From: Bog-473 sp963711065
GTDB taxonomy: Bacteria; Actinomycetota; Acidimicrobiia; Acidimicrobiales; RAAP-2
Direction: 5' to 3'
DNA: 64,000 bases
Assembly (NCBI GenBank): GCA_963711065.1
Contig: CAVQCO010000007.1
Coordinates: 372,001 to 436,000, forward strand
Shown here one piece after another: positions 27,879 to 36,929 of this stretch (positions are counted from its first letter, which is position 1; each line of letters starts with the position of its first letter). The position numbers and the translations under genes are program-made. Under the pieces are notes generated by a model. It was given only the letters and a program-made list of their open reading frames with translations. It made no database searches and was not told where the DNA came from.

Positions 27879-28222
27879 GCGAGACCTCCCGCCAGACGAG
27901 GCGTGGCACCCGCCACGCGGAGCCGACGCAGGGCCTCTCTCGAGACCGTCAGCCGCTGCCTCGACTCCGCCTCGAGCACCGCACTGCCACGACTGGTCAA
28001 CCGGTAGTAGCGCCGGAGACGCCCGTCGACCACCTCCTCGCCCGCACCCTCGATGAGGCCTTCGACGGTCAGACGGTCGAGCGTCGCATAGAGCGTCCCG
28101 GCCCGGAGCTTGGTCCGGCCATTCGAAAGCTTCTCGACGTCCTGCATGACTCCGTACCCATGGCGGCGGCCGTCCGCCAAGGCAATCAGGACCAGGAACG
28201 TGGGCTCTCGCACTTCGGCCAT
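27875..28222 (-). CDS. PadR family transcriptional regulator
   Basis: A compact 115-residue PadR-s1 type regulator: winged HTH with PTFLVLIALADGRRHGYGVM, then LRAGTLYATLDRLTVEGLI and the wing RRYYRLTSRG, finishing with a short dimerisation helix. The ATG at 28222 begins exactly 6 nt after a -10 hexamer, implying a leaderless transcript; longer in-frame versions would run through the promoter. It is followed by the membrane protein gene with ATGA overlap. Confidence 0.92.
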   Translation of the reverse strand: MAEVREPTFLVLIALADGRRHGYGVMQDVEKLSNGRTKLRAGTLYATLDRLTVEGLIEGAGEEVVDGRLRRYYRLTSRGSAVLEAESRQRLTVSREALRRLRVAGATPRLAGGLA

Positions 28223-28228
28223 GTCATC

Positions 28229-28257
28229 TTTATATACTTGGTATCGGTATATGGCAA
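28229..28257 (-). promoter_or_regulatory. padR promoter with inverted-repeat operator
   Basis: Minus-strand -35 TTGCCA (28252-28257), 17-nt spacer and -10 TATAAA (28229-28234) precede the padR ATG by 6 nt. The inverted repeat ATATAC-N9-GTATAT (28232-28252) lies between and across the hexamers, the expected place for a PadR autorepression site. Confidence 0.7.
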
Positions 28258-28331
28258 GCGACCGGTCACACCCGCTTGCCGCGCCGGCGAACGGTGAGAG
28301 GCCCACGCCCTCCGGGCGGCATGCTGTCCGG

Positions 28332-28811
28332 GTGGGCGCGGAAGGAGACCTGCGGATCTGGGATCGAGCGGCGGGAGCCGGGGCCACCTGCCGCAGGATC
28401 CTCGAGGCCCTCCCGACGTGGTTCGGCCTTCCCGCCTCGGTCGAGGACTACGTCGCCACCGCCGATCGGTCGCCCACCGTCGTCGCCTCACTCGGAGACG
28501 AGGACGTGGGGCTTCTCACCATCGTGACCCATGGCCGGTACGCCGCCGAGGTCTACGTGATGGCGGTGCTGCCGGAGCTTCATCGCCAAGGGATCGGCCG
28601 GGCGTTGTTGGCGCACGCCGAAGGGTTGTTGGCCGCGGACGGGGTGGAGTTCCTGCAAGTGAAGACGCGAGGTCCGAGCAAGCCCGACGAGGGATACGAC
28701 AAGACGCGAGCCTTCTACCTCGCCTACGGCTTCCGACCACTCGAGGAATTCCCCGACCTGTGGGATGCCGAGAATCCGGCGCTCCAGATGATCAAGGCCG
28801 TTGGTCGTTGA
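28332..28811 (+). CDS. GNAT family N-acetyltransferase
   Basis: A 159-residue acetyltransferase with the CoA-binding loop ELHRQGIGRALLAHAE and a C-terminal FYLAYGFRPLEEFPDLW. The GTG at 28332 gives a normal GNAT length; no strong ribosome-binding site singles it out, and an upstream start is possible. It is divergent from the padR operon. The substrate is unknown. Confidence 0.8.
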   Translation: MGAEGDLRIWDRAAGAGATCRRILEALPTWFGLPASVEDYVATADRSPTVVASLGDEDVGLLTIVTHGRYAAEVYVMAVLPELHRQGIGRALLAHAEGLLAADGVEFLQVKTRGPSKPDEGYDKTRAFYLAYGFRPLEEFPDLWDAENPALQMIKAVGR

Positions 28812-28890
28812 TCGTTTGATCCCGTGAGGCTCTTCGACGACCGTGCGCGCACCCGTGCGCAGGCTCAGGGCGCAGGAGGAACGGGGTCGG

Positions 28891-29472
28891 TCACTTGACG
28901 GGGATGACCAGTCGCATGCACAGGACCTGACTCCCGGCGGCGTCGACTCCGGTCAGGTCGACGGCGAGCGGCTGTGTGGCCTGCCCCTTCCTCGGAACTC
29001 GCAACGTGAGACTCTGGTTGTAGGGCCCGGCGGGAATCGGCAGCGGTGTCCCCTGGAAGTGGCGGTGCCCGAGCAGGGCGTCGTCGAACAGGACCGTGAC
29101 CGGTGGTTGGAACGGCAGCCACGTGTCGGACACGCGACCCGACGGCCACGTCGTCGTCAGGTGCTCGAGCGAGCCGACGGCCAGCGCCTCCGACAGGGTC
29201 CACTTGGACGACAGCGTCAACGGTCGACCGCCTTGCGGAGGCCAGACGGATGCGTCGAACTGCTGGATGCTGACCGCGTCTCCGGGGGTACCGCAGTTCT
29301 GCCACGGAACCGGCACGGCCCACGCTGCCGCGGGTCCCGCAATGATCGAGCCGAAGACGGCAAGGCACGTTGCCACCAGCGTCAGCCTCCATACCCGAGG
29401 CGACCGTCGGGTCCTCGTGGGGTGAGCGCTCGCTCTCACAGGGTCTGTGTCGGCCGAAGCAGGCGTGAACAT
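28891..29472 (-). CDS. Exported protein of unknown function (possible ML-like domain)
   Basis: A 193-residue protein with a basic N-terminus, one signal/anchor helix (LTLVATCLAVFGSIIAG, about residues 28-46) and an exported beta-rich domain. A Cys near the start of the mature part (PWQNCG) and one near the end (VLCMRLVIPV) could form a disulfide. The spacing and the hydrophobic strands recall ML/NPC2-like lipid-binding sandwiches, but this is a weak resemblance from reading alone. ATG at 29472 chosen to give the signal segment. Confidence 0.6.
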   Translation of the reverse strand: MFTPASADTDPVRASAHPTRTRRSPRVWRLTLVATCLAVFGSIIAGPAAAWAVPVPWQNCGTPGDAVSIQQFDASVWPPQGGRPLTLSSKWTLSEALAVGSLEHLTTTWPSGRVSDTWLPFQPPVTVLFDDALLGHRHFQGTPLPIPAGPYNQSLTLRVPRKGQATQPLAVDLTGVDAAGSQVLCMRLVIPVK

Positions 29473-29621
29473 GAGTCTTTGCAATGCCCGAACGTCCCCG
29501 CAGAAGCCGACCGCCAGAGCCTGCCCCGCGAACGGGGAGACCCGGGCTTCGGGTCGCTGCTCGGTGCCGCGGGACACCGTTGGTACGATCGCGGTGGGTA
29601 AATGCTGAGAGGGCGTGACCG

Positions 29622-30095
29622 GTGACGGGACCGAGCGCAGACACCATGGAGGCTCTTCTCATTGAGCTGGGGGCGCGCGGGGCGGGCGGCATCAACCCCG
29701 AGGAATCACAGCTCGTCGCCCTGGTCGAAGCCGCCCACCAGGGCCCGTTGCAGTTCGTGAACCTGCTGGCCTTTCGCGAGCGGGCGATCTATCCGGCGGG
29801 CCACGAGCTGGCTGACGCCGGGCTCTCCGGGCTCGACGCCTACGGCCGCTACGGGGCGATCGCACTCGATCAGGTCGGTCGCCGCGGCGGCAAGCTCATC
29901 CTCTACAACGACGTGCGCCAGACGCTGATCGGGCAGACACGTCCGTGGGATCAGATCGTCGTCATCGAGTTCCCCGGTACGGACGCGTTCGTCGACATGA
30001 TCCGGGACCGCGACTATCACGCCAGTCTGGTGCACCGCGACGCCGGGTTGGCCGAGGTGGTGATTCTCATCACGCAGTCCGTGCTCCCGAGTTGA
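29622..30095 (+). CDS. DUF1330 domain-containing protein
   Basis: A 157-residue soluble protein of the dimeric alpha/beta-barrel type: FVNLLAFRERAIYP, LILYNDV, WDQIVVIEFPGTDAFVDMI and RDRDYHASLVHRDAGL match the DUF1330 layout of strand, strand, then a helix with Y/H residues. The biochemical role of this family is not established. It converges with the plsC gene across 22 bp. Confidence 0.82.
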   Translation: MTGPSADTMEALLIELGARGAGGINPEESQLVALVEAAHQGPLQFVNLLAFRERAIYPAGHELADAGLSGLDAYGRYGAIALDQVGRRGGKLILYNDVRQTLIGQTRPWDQIVVIEFPGTDAFVDMIRDRDYHASLVHRDAGLAEVVILITQSVLPS

Positions 30096-30117
30096 CCGCC
30101 CGGAGCGCCGGGACGGG

Positions 30118-31089
30118 TCAGTCGGGCCACGCCGGGGTGCCCCGGCGTGCCGGGGGTTCGTCCAGCGCCCACGCCCGGCGCCAGGCCGACGCGGCCGGCC
30201 CTCGATGGGCGTGCTCCGCACCTTCGACGGGCGCCACCGCGCTCACGTCGCGGCGGGCCTGCCACCAGTCGGAGTGGACCTCGCGCGCCAGGGTGGCCAC
30301 GGCGGCTTCGACGCGGTCGGAGAACCGGTGCGCGTTCTCGCCCTCGTCCGGCGTCATCGGAGCCCCGAAGAGCACCGCGATCGGTGCGCGGCGCAGCCGG
30401 CCCCCGCGGCGCGACTCCGTGCCCGAGCCTCCGGGTGCCTTGGCGCCGGACTCCGCCGTCTTCGGCAACACGTGGCGGGTGCCGTGGAGGTACACGGGGA
30501 CCACGGGGCGCCCGGTGCGCCGGGCCAGGTAGGCCGCCCCGCCGCGGAAGGGCTGGGTCCAGCCGTCGGGCGACCGACCGCCCTCGGGGAAGATCACGAG
30601 GTTCCACCCGTCCTCGACCAGCTCGGCGGCCGTGTCCGCCGACTTGCGGTTCACCTTGCTCCGCTCGATCGGGATGGCCGCCAGGGCGAAGGACCACAGC
30701 ACCGACTTCCAGGTGCGATCGAAGAAGTAGTCCGAGGCCGCCGCGACCACGGTGCGGTGCCGGATCTCCACCGGCAGCGTCGTGAGGAGCAGGGGGGTGT
30801 CGATGTGGCTGGCATGGTTGGCGGCGAAGATCACGGGACCATCGACGTGCTGGAGGTGCTCCAGGCCCCGCACGGTCGCCGGCGCCAGCAGGCGGGCGGC
30901 GGGCCGGGTCACGTTGTCCAGCACGACCGCGCGGGCCAGGCGGACGGGGTAGCGGCGCGACCAGTCGTGGTCGTAGTCGAGCCCGACCTTGCGCTCGGGG
31001 TCGGGCCGCTCGACGGTGGTGGGCCACGACGGCGCCGCCAGCGGGAAGCGGGCCGTCCGCAGCCGGCCGAGCAGCCCCCGGCCGGTCAT
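30118..31089 (-). CDS. 1-acyl-sn-glycerol-3-phosphate acyltransferase (PlsC-like)
   Basis: A 323-residue lysophospholipid acyltransferase. Motif I HX4D is NHASHIDTP, motif III is VIFPEGGRSPDG and motif IV is VVPVYLHGT, so the active site appears complete. The final 90 residues are charged and Pro/Ala-rich. It is the last gene of the FAR-HAD operon and its ATG overlaps the LarA-like stop by 1 nt. Membrane association at the cytoplasmic face is expected. The acceptor may be lysophosphatidate or another glycerolipid made by the operon. Confidence 0.88.
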   Translation of the reverse strand: MTGRGLLGRLRTARFPLAAPSWPTTVERPDPERKVGLDYDHDWSRRYPVRLARAVVLDNVTRPAARLLAPATVRGLEHLQHVDGPVIFAANHASHIDTPLLLTTLPVEIRHRTVVAAASDYFFDRTWKSVLWSFALAAIPIERSKVNRKSADTAAELVEDGWNLVIFPEGGRSPDGWTQPFRGGAAYLARRTGRPVVPVYLHGTRHVLPKTAESGAKAPGGSGTESRRGGRLRRAPIAVLFGAPMTPDEGENAHRFSDRVEAAVATLAREVHSDWWQARRDVSAVAPVEGAEHAHRGPAASAWRRAWALDEPPARRGTPAWPD

Positions 31090-32678
31090 CAGTGGACGTC
31101 CGACATGAAGATCGGGGGGTTGTGCATGTGCGTCAGCGTCGGGGACGGCCCGACGACGTCGGCCGCGATCTCGAGCGCGTCGTCGAGCGAGCTGGCCGGG
31201 GAGAACCCCAGCCGGCGCACCGCGGTGGCGTCGCCGCCCACGACGATGACGCGGCCGACGTGGGCGAGCGCGTGGGCGCACCAGTACCACATGTAGAAGG
31301 GGTGCACGCCGTGGTACGCGTGGCCCGTCCGGTACAGGTGCACGTACCAAGGGTCGGTGGCGAAGGACTCCTCGAACTCCTTGTGCATCTGCACGGGGTC
31401 GACGGTCTGCGTGAGCACCTGCTCGTAGAAGTCGATGTAGCTCGGGTGGTGGCCCGGGTGGAACTCGGGCCGCGTCGGGTGCCGCATGATCACGACGCCA
31501 CCCTCGCGGACGAGCGGCCGGCCCCGGTACATGTTGAAGAAGTAGCCGAGTCCGAGGCAGGCCACGAGGATGGGGTTCATGATGGAGTTCACGTTGTACG
31601 GGCAGATATAGGGCAGCCCCATGGTGAGGATGTCGGTCTGGCCTTCGACGTCCACGCCTTGCTGCGCCCACACGTTCGACGTCGTCAGGGCATGGACCGC
31701 CTCCACCTCGCCGGCCTGGACGGAGGTCAGGGCGTGCGGGGACTTGATCGCCTGGAAGATCTGCCGGGCGACGCGCGGCGGCGTCTTGGCCAGGGCGGTC
31801 GAGGTGGCGGCGAAGGTGGCGCGGTCGCGTACCCCCCACTCCCACTCCCGCTTCTGGAGGAACTGGAAGTTCGACGGGAACGTGTCGTTGTTGAGGGTGG
31901 TCTCAATTTGGAAGACCTTCACGCCCGCGTCGGCGATGAGCCGTCCCATGCGCCAGTTGGACGAGTGGAGCTCCGACGCGGGTTGGTCCATGAACGACTT
32001 GGAGTGGCGCATCGTCTGCGGGTTGTGGTGGTGCCGCAGGCTGCGATAGCTGGCCAGACCCGTCGCCACGCTCTTGTGGCCGCCGTCCATGGAGACGAGG
32101 TTGATGTTGACGTACACGAGGAGATCCGAGGTGGCAGCCCGCTTGTTGATCTCCACGTCCTCGCCCTGCTCCGTCTGACCGAGGTGGATGAGGTTGTCGG
32201 GATCCTCGGCGTCGTGCTGGGTCAGCAGGCCGTGCGGTGCGAAGGCGTCGTAGACGCGGTGGCCGAGAGCGTGCCGCAGCTCCTCCTCGGTCATGCGGCG
32301 GTGCAGGGCCAGCGCGGCGACCAGCATGACGTCGTCCACGCCTGCTTCGGCCGCCATGTCGAGCACGGTCTCGATGACCATCTGCCTGACGTCCGGCGCC
32401 TCCATCGGGGGGAGGGGGAGTGAGACGTCGTCGAAGCAGATCGTGAGCTTCATGCCGGGACGCAGGAGGGCGGGCAGCGGGTCGCGGTCCCCCGCGGGGT
32501 GCAGCAGCGCGTGGCGGATGGCGCGGTACGGGTCCTCGACGGCCTTCATGGGCTCCGGCGCGTAGACGACCCGGCTCCCCTCTGGCAGCGCCTCGAGGGT
32601 GAAGCCCTCGCCGTTCCAGAACAGCGTCGGTGGCGTCGACGTGTCCACCTCGAGGACGAAGCCGGGTCGGCGGCTCAT
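31089..32678 (-). CDS. LarA-like (DUF2088) protein
   Basis: A 529-residue homologue of the nickel-pincer lactate racemase LarA family, about 100 residues longer than LarA. The N-terminal domain shows KLTICFDDVSLPLPPM where racemases have a D-H-T-R-P-type motif, so the substrate-binding Arg/Thr appears altered. The GGHKSV segment near the centre keeps His and Lys at the expected cofactor region. No larB, larC or larE genes are in the window. It overlaps the dehydrogenase stop (ATGA) and the plsC start (TGATG). Activity, and whether it binds the nickel cofactor, are unknown. Confidence 0.75.
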   Translation of the reverse strand: MSRRPGFVLEVDTSTPPTLFWNGEGFTLEALPEGSRVVYAPEPMKAVEDPYRAIRHALLHPAGDRDPLPALLRPGMKLTICFDDVSLPLPPMEAPDVRQMVIETVLDMAAEAGVDDVMLVAALALHRRMTEEELRHALGHRVYDAFAPHGLLTQHDAEDPDNLIHLGQTEQGEDVEINKRAATSDLLVYVNINLVSMDGGHKSVATGLASYRSLRHHHNPQTMRHSKSFMDQPASELHSSNWRMGRLIADAGVKVFQIETTLNNDTFPSNFQFLQKREWEWGVRDRATFAATSTALAKTPPRVARQIFQAIKSPHALTSVQAGEVEAVHALTTSNVWAQQGVDVEGQTDILTMGLPYICPYNVNSIMNPILVACLGLGYFFNMYRGRPLVREGGVVIMRHPTRPEFHPGHHPSYIDFYEQVLTQTVDPVQMHKEFEESFATDPWYVHLYRTGHAYHGVHPFYMWYWCAHALAHVGRVIVVGGDATAVRRLGFSPASSLDDALEIAADVVGPSPTLTHMHNPPIFMSDVH

Positions 32679-33931
32679 CGGGCAGTTCCTTTCCCTATGT
32701 CGAATGCGATCTTGACGGCTCCCCGTCGGCCGGCGGCACCGGCGTGGGCCACGGCGTCCTCGAAGCGGGTCAGGGGATAGGTCGCCGACACCAGCCGGCC
32801 CGTCCGCTGTGCGGCAACCACCTCGAAGGCCAGCGCGAAGGTGGAGACGCGGTCGTCCATGCCCGCCGGCCGCTCGGTCCCGTAGGCGTACGCGCCGGCG
32901 AGCCGCACCTCACGGTGCCACAGCGGCGCCAGGTCGACCGCGACCTTGCCCGGCATGCCGACGAGGGCGACCGTGCCGCGCGGCCGCACCATGGCCAGGG
33001 CCTGGGCGATCGACTCGGCGCTGCCCACGCAGTCGAAGACGACGTCCGCGCCACCCGACAGGGTCCCGGTCATGCCGGAGGCTCCCCCGTACGAGAGGGA
33101 CCGTGAGTGGCGGCGCACCGCCCGGGCCAACTGGTCCGGCGGGAGCGCCTCCGTGCCGCCCAGCTCCTGTGCCAGGCGACGCTGGTGCGCATAGCGCGCG
33201 CCGACGAGGAGCACGGAGGGCGAGGGGCAGCGACCCGACGCCGCCAGGTGGCTCAGCGCGGCGATCACCAGGAGCCCGAGCGTCCCGGCCCCGAGGACCG
33301 CCACGAGGTCCCCTTCCGCGATCGGCGCCCCGAGCACGGCGTGCACCGCGCACGCCACGGGCTCCACCGTGACGGCGTCGGCGTCGCTGAGCCCCTCGGG
33401 CACCGCGTGGAGCTGGCTGGAGTGGGCCACGAGTCCCGACGTCGACCACCCGCCACCGGTGTCCGCGCAGAACCCGGTCTGCAGGCCGGGGCGGATGTGG
33501 CCGAAAGCCAGGTACCCGCAGTTCCCCACGTTCCCGGCCAGGCACGCCGGGCAGGGCGGTTCGATGCCACGGGCCGCGCACCCGAGCACCGGCTGCAGCA
33601 CGACCCGCGTGCCCGCGGCCAACGTGGCGCCGTCGGCGCCGCCGGACTCGTGGGCGACGGTGCCGACCACTTCGTGGCCCGGCACGAACGGGAACGACAC
33701 GATGTCCTCGAAGTACCGCGAGCTGCGCCCGTCCAGGGTGGCCAGGTCGGATCCGCAGATGCCCGACAACAACGGGTCCACGTGCACCCACCCCTCGGAG
33801 GGCACGGTCGGCGCAGCGCGCTCGACCAGCCGCAGCGGCCCGACGCCCGCCCCGCGACCGGAGCCGAGGGTGGAGACCATTCGCGCCGCGGCGAAGCGCG
33901 GCAACGACCGCTCGAAGAGGAGCGTGCTCAC
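32675..33931 (-). CDS. Zinc-dependent medium-chain alcohol dehydrogenase
   Basis: A 418-residue medium-chain dehydrogenase/reductase. Catalytic zinc ligands are visible at GICGSD and PGHEVVG; a structural zinc Cys cluster lies in CAARGIEPPCPACLAGNVGNC; the Rossmann motif is LGAGTLGLLV and a second nucleotide-binding stretch is VVFDCVGS. It could interconvert fatty alcohol and aldehyde next to the acyl-CoA reductase. The GTG at 33931 overlaps the FAR-HAD stop (GTGA), and its own stop overlaps the LarA-like ATG. Confidence 0.88.
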   Translation of the reverse strand: MSTLLFERSLPRFAAARMVSTLGSGRGAGVGPLRLVERAAPTVPSEGWVHVDPLLSGICGSDLATLDGRSSRYFEDIVSFPFVPGHEVVGTVAHESGGADGATLAAGTRVVLQPVLGCAARGIEPPCPACLAGNVGNCGYLAFGHIRPGLQTGFCADTGGGWSTSGLVAHSSQLHAVPEGLSDADAVTVEPVACAVHAVLGAPIAEGDLVAVLGAGTLGLLVIAALSHLAASGRCPSPSVLLVGARYAHQRRLAQELGGTEALPPDQLARAVRRHSRSLSYGGASGMTGTLSGGADVVFDCVGSAESIAQALAMVRPRGTVALVGMPGKVAVDLAPLWHREVRLAGAYAYGTERPAGMDDRVSTFALAFEVVAAQRTGRLVSATYPLTRFEDAVAHAGAAGRRGAVKIAFDIGKGTAR

Positions 33932-36274
33932 CGGCCCATCACCGCCTTGGGCGACTTCACGTCGAAAGGCCCCAGGGGCAGTGGCCGGTGTGACCCGCCT
34001 TGCGCCTTGGCCCAATGCTCCACGTGCCAGCCCCGACGCCGGGCGATTCCGGAGAGGCGGGACTCGGGGTTCACGGCGACCGGGAAGCCGACCGCCTCGA
34101 GCATGGCCAGGTCGCTGGCCGAGTCGGCGTAGGCGACGGACTCCTCGAGCGACAGCGAGTGCTCGTCCGCGTAGTCGGCCAGCAGGATGGCCCTGGCCTC
34201 GCCGATCGGCGGCAGGGTCGTCAGGTGACCCGTGAGCCGGCCCTCGCGCACGTCCATCTCGCGCGCAGACGATGTCGTCGAACAGTGGGCGGATCGGCTC
34301 GATGATGAAGTCGAGCGCCCCGGTGATCAGCAGCGTCCGGTGTCCGAGGGCCCGGTGCGCCCGCACGCGGGCGAACCCGTCGGGGAAGGACCGGGTGAGC
34401 AGCTGGCGGTGGAACAGCTCCCACGAGTCCTCCCGCAGCTGCTCCATCGGTGCGTCCTCGAAGCGCAGGTAGAACGAGCGCAGGAAGTCGCCACGGTCGC
34501 GCCGGTCCAGGGCGAGCAGGGACGGGCCCTGCCGCACCAGGTCGGCCACGAAGCGCGCCCGCCGCGCCGGCGACAGGTGGCGGCTGGCCAGCCAGGCGTA
34601 GGTGTCGACGACGTTGGAGGACATCAGCGTGTGCTCGAGGTCGAACACGGCAAGGTGGCGGTCCGGCGACAGGATCGCCCGCCGCTGCCGGTCCGGACGC
34701 TTGTCCACCACCGACTTGCCGGGCTTGGTGCGCACGCGCGTGTGCTCGAGCACCGACGGCAGGTGGATCTCGTGGACGTAGCGGTCCCAGTCGATCGCCG
34801 CCGGGTCGAATTCGAACCGCTCGTGATCGGCCGCGTCACCGGCGCCCCAGAGCTCCATGAGATGGTCGACCCGGTACCGCGCGTCGGTTTCCGTGTAGGC
34901 GCCGTACAGCTCGACGTAGCCCAGGGCACGCTTGGCCAGAACGTGTCGGTCCTCGATCCGGGCGGCCAGCTGCGCCTGCCTGCCCCGGATCGGCAAGGCA
35001 GTGAGCAGCTTTTCCGCCAACGTCATGACCGTGTCCGCGCGCTTGAGCTGGCGCTGCACCCGGCCGCGGCCCGGGAACGACCACTCCGGCACGTTGATGG
35101 GCTGCCCGCGGTCGTCGTAGAGCGGGTTGCGCTGGAAGAAGTCCGTCGAGAGCTCGACGAGTCGGCCGTAGCGCAGCGGATTCCGCACCCCCGAGGCCAC
35201 CTGGTACACCTTCGGCCTCCCCGGCTCGGGTCCTCGGGCGGCGACGGCGAGGATGGCCGCCACGACCAGGTCCACCGGGATGACGTCGACGATGCCCTCG
35301 GGGACGCCGGGGAACTCGCGCAGGAGGCCGCGGGCGTACGAGACGATGATGGGCTCGGCCATGCGGAAGCCCCTGATCCATCCCGGTCGCGGCTCGGCCA
35401 GCGCCGACTCGATGATCGACGGCCGCACGAGCGTGATCGGGACCTTCCCCTCCCACTGCTCGACGAGCGCCCGCTCGCCCAGCGCCTTGGTGAACGGGTA
35501 GGCGTCGGGCCAGCCGAGCGACAGCGCGCGGGCGGTGCCGGCCTCGACCAGCGCGGTGCTCACCCACTCGTCGCGCACCTTCTCCGCCCGCGCCGCGATG
35601 AGGTGGTCACCGGCAGCCCCGATGTCCGATCGGGCCCTCTTCGTGAACTCGCGCAGCCGTTCGGGCCTTCGGGACTCGGCCTGGAGGTCGTCGCGCAGGC
35701 GCCGCGCCGACGACACCTCGTCCTCCCAGGGGACGTCGAGGGTGAAGCGGTTCTCGCTGAGGAGCTCCTCCTTGGCCTCGCCCTGGTGCGTGCTGGCGAC
35801 ATAGGCCGTCGAGACCGCGATCAGGTGCGCGCCGGACCCGGTCTCCGCGATGGCCGCCGCCACCCGCGACGGGCCCAGGAGGTTGATCTCGACCGCCTGG
35901 GTCAGCGGTGCGTCGAAGGAGACCGTGGCCGCCGAGTGGATGACCGTGTCGGCCTCCCTCAACGCGGCTCTGCCCTCGTCGTCCAAGCCGAGCCCGTCAC
36001 GCCCGACGTCGCCGGCGACGGCGCGCACTCGGCGCGCCACCTCGCCGGCGAAGGCGTCGCCGAGCTCGGCGCGGAGTCGGTCGAAGCAGTCGTTCTTGAT
36101 CACCTCGCGGGCCAGCCGGGAGGCGGCGTCGGCCCGTCGTCCGGGACGGACCAGGACGGTGATCTCCGCCTCGGGGACGCAGCGCAGGATGCGCTCGACG
36201 AGGGCGGTGCCCAAGAAGCCGGTGGCGCCCGTGATGAAGAAGCGCTTGCCCCGGAGGTCCCGCTCGATAGGCAT
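33928..36274 (-). CDS. Fatty acyl-CoA reductase-HAD phosphatase fusion, frameshifted near 34262
   Basis: A fusion of about 780 residues once a frame change is bridged. The N-terminal reductase (about 1-370) has the NAD(P) motif TGATGFLG and the SDR active-site pair (STAYVAS; DAYPFTKALGER). A middle segment of about 150 residues follows, then a HAD-IB domain beginning FDLEHTLMSSN, where the usual DxD is DxE. The HAD core continues to FDDIVCAR, after which the frame is lost; the rest (EMDVREGRLTGHL ... ADSASDLAMLEAVG) is in another frame ending at 33928. Loss of one GC pair from the GC run at 34260-34266 explains it. It heads a four-gene operon and its ATG is probably leaderless. Confidence 0.8.
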
Positions 36275-36280
36275 CGAGAT

Positions 36281-36319
36281 TTTCTAGCACCCGGCGCCGA
36301 ATCTGTCTACCATTTGGTA
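36281..36319 (-). promoter_or_regulatory. FAR-HAD operon promoter with TetR operator
   Basis: On the minus strand -35 TAGACA (36304-36309), a 17-nt spacer and -10 TAGAAA (36281-36286) precede the ATG at 36274 by 6 nt, predicting a leaderless mRNA. The inverted repeat TACCA-TT-TGGTA (36308-36319) touches the -35 and ends one base before the divergent TetR start codon, so one bound dimer could silence both genes. Confidence 0.7.
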
Positions 36320-36320
36320 A

Positions 36321-36923
36321 GTGCCCAGCTCCTCGACCAGCGACCGCATCCTCGATGCCGCGCTGTCCTCGTTCGCCACCAGGGGGTACGAGGCGACGTC
36401 CCTCGACGTCGTCGCCAAGGGGCTGCACCTCACGAAGCAGTCGATCCTCTACTGGTTCCCCTCCAAGGACGCCCTCTTGGAGGCGGTGATCGCCCGCAGC
36501 GCCGGCGACCTCTCGGATGCGCTCGAGACCGCGTTGCGGGGCGCGGGGGAGGGCTGGGCCAGGGTCGAGGCGGTGGTGCGCTCGGTGTTCCGCCTGGCGG
36601 CGCGTCAGCCGGAGCTGCTCGGACTGCTGCGCGAGGTGGGCCGGCTCGGTCCGCCCGCGGCGACCCAGATGACGTTGGCCCTCGAGCCTCTGGTCGAGCG
36701 GGCCTCGTCGTTCTTGGAGGCCGAGATGGACGCGGGCACGATGCGGCGTCACGACCCGCGGCTGTTGCTGCTGGCCATCTACTCGACGGTGATCGGGATG
36801 GTGACCGAGGTGGAGGTGCTGCGGGCACTGGGCGAGGAGCCGACGGCGCGCTCACTGGTGCGGCGCCGGGCCGACGTGCTCCGACTCCTGCGCTCGGCGC
36901 TTTTGGTCGAGCCCGCTGGTTGA
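36321..36923 (+). CDS. TetR family transcriptional regulator
   Basis: A 200-residue TetR regulator. The HTH is at about residues 8-50 (RILDAALSSFATRGYEATSL, then HLTKQSILYWFPSKDALLEA), and the helical ligand domain follows. It is divergent from the FAR-HAD/ADH/LarA/PlsC operon with 46 bp between starts and an inverted repeat in that gap, so it is the obvious local regulator, probably responding to an acyl-CoA or fatty compound (inference from family habits). Confidence 0.9.
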   Translation: MPSSSTSDRILDAALSSFATRGYEATSLDVVAKGLHLTKQSILYWFPSKDALLEAVIARSAGDLSDALETALRGAGEGWARVEAVVRSVFRLAARQPELLGLLREVGRLGPPAATQMTLALEPLVERASSFLEAEMDAGTMRRHDPRLLLLAIYSTVIGMVTEVEVLRALGEEPTARSLVRRRADVLRLLRSALLVEPAG

Positions 36924-36929
36924 CCGGAC

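Noticed and set aside
29590..29625. CTGAGAGGG resembling the TPP riboswitch CUGAGA motif before the DUF1330 gene
   Set aside because: The partner CCTGAT-like segment and supporting stems are absent, and the downstream gene has no thiamine link.
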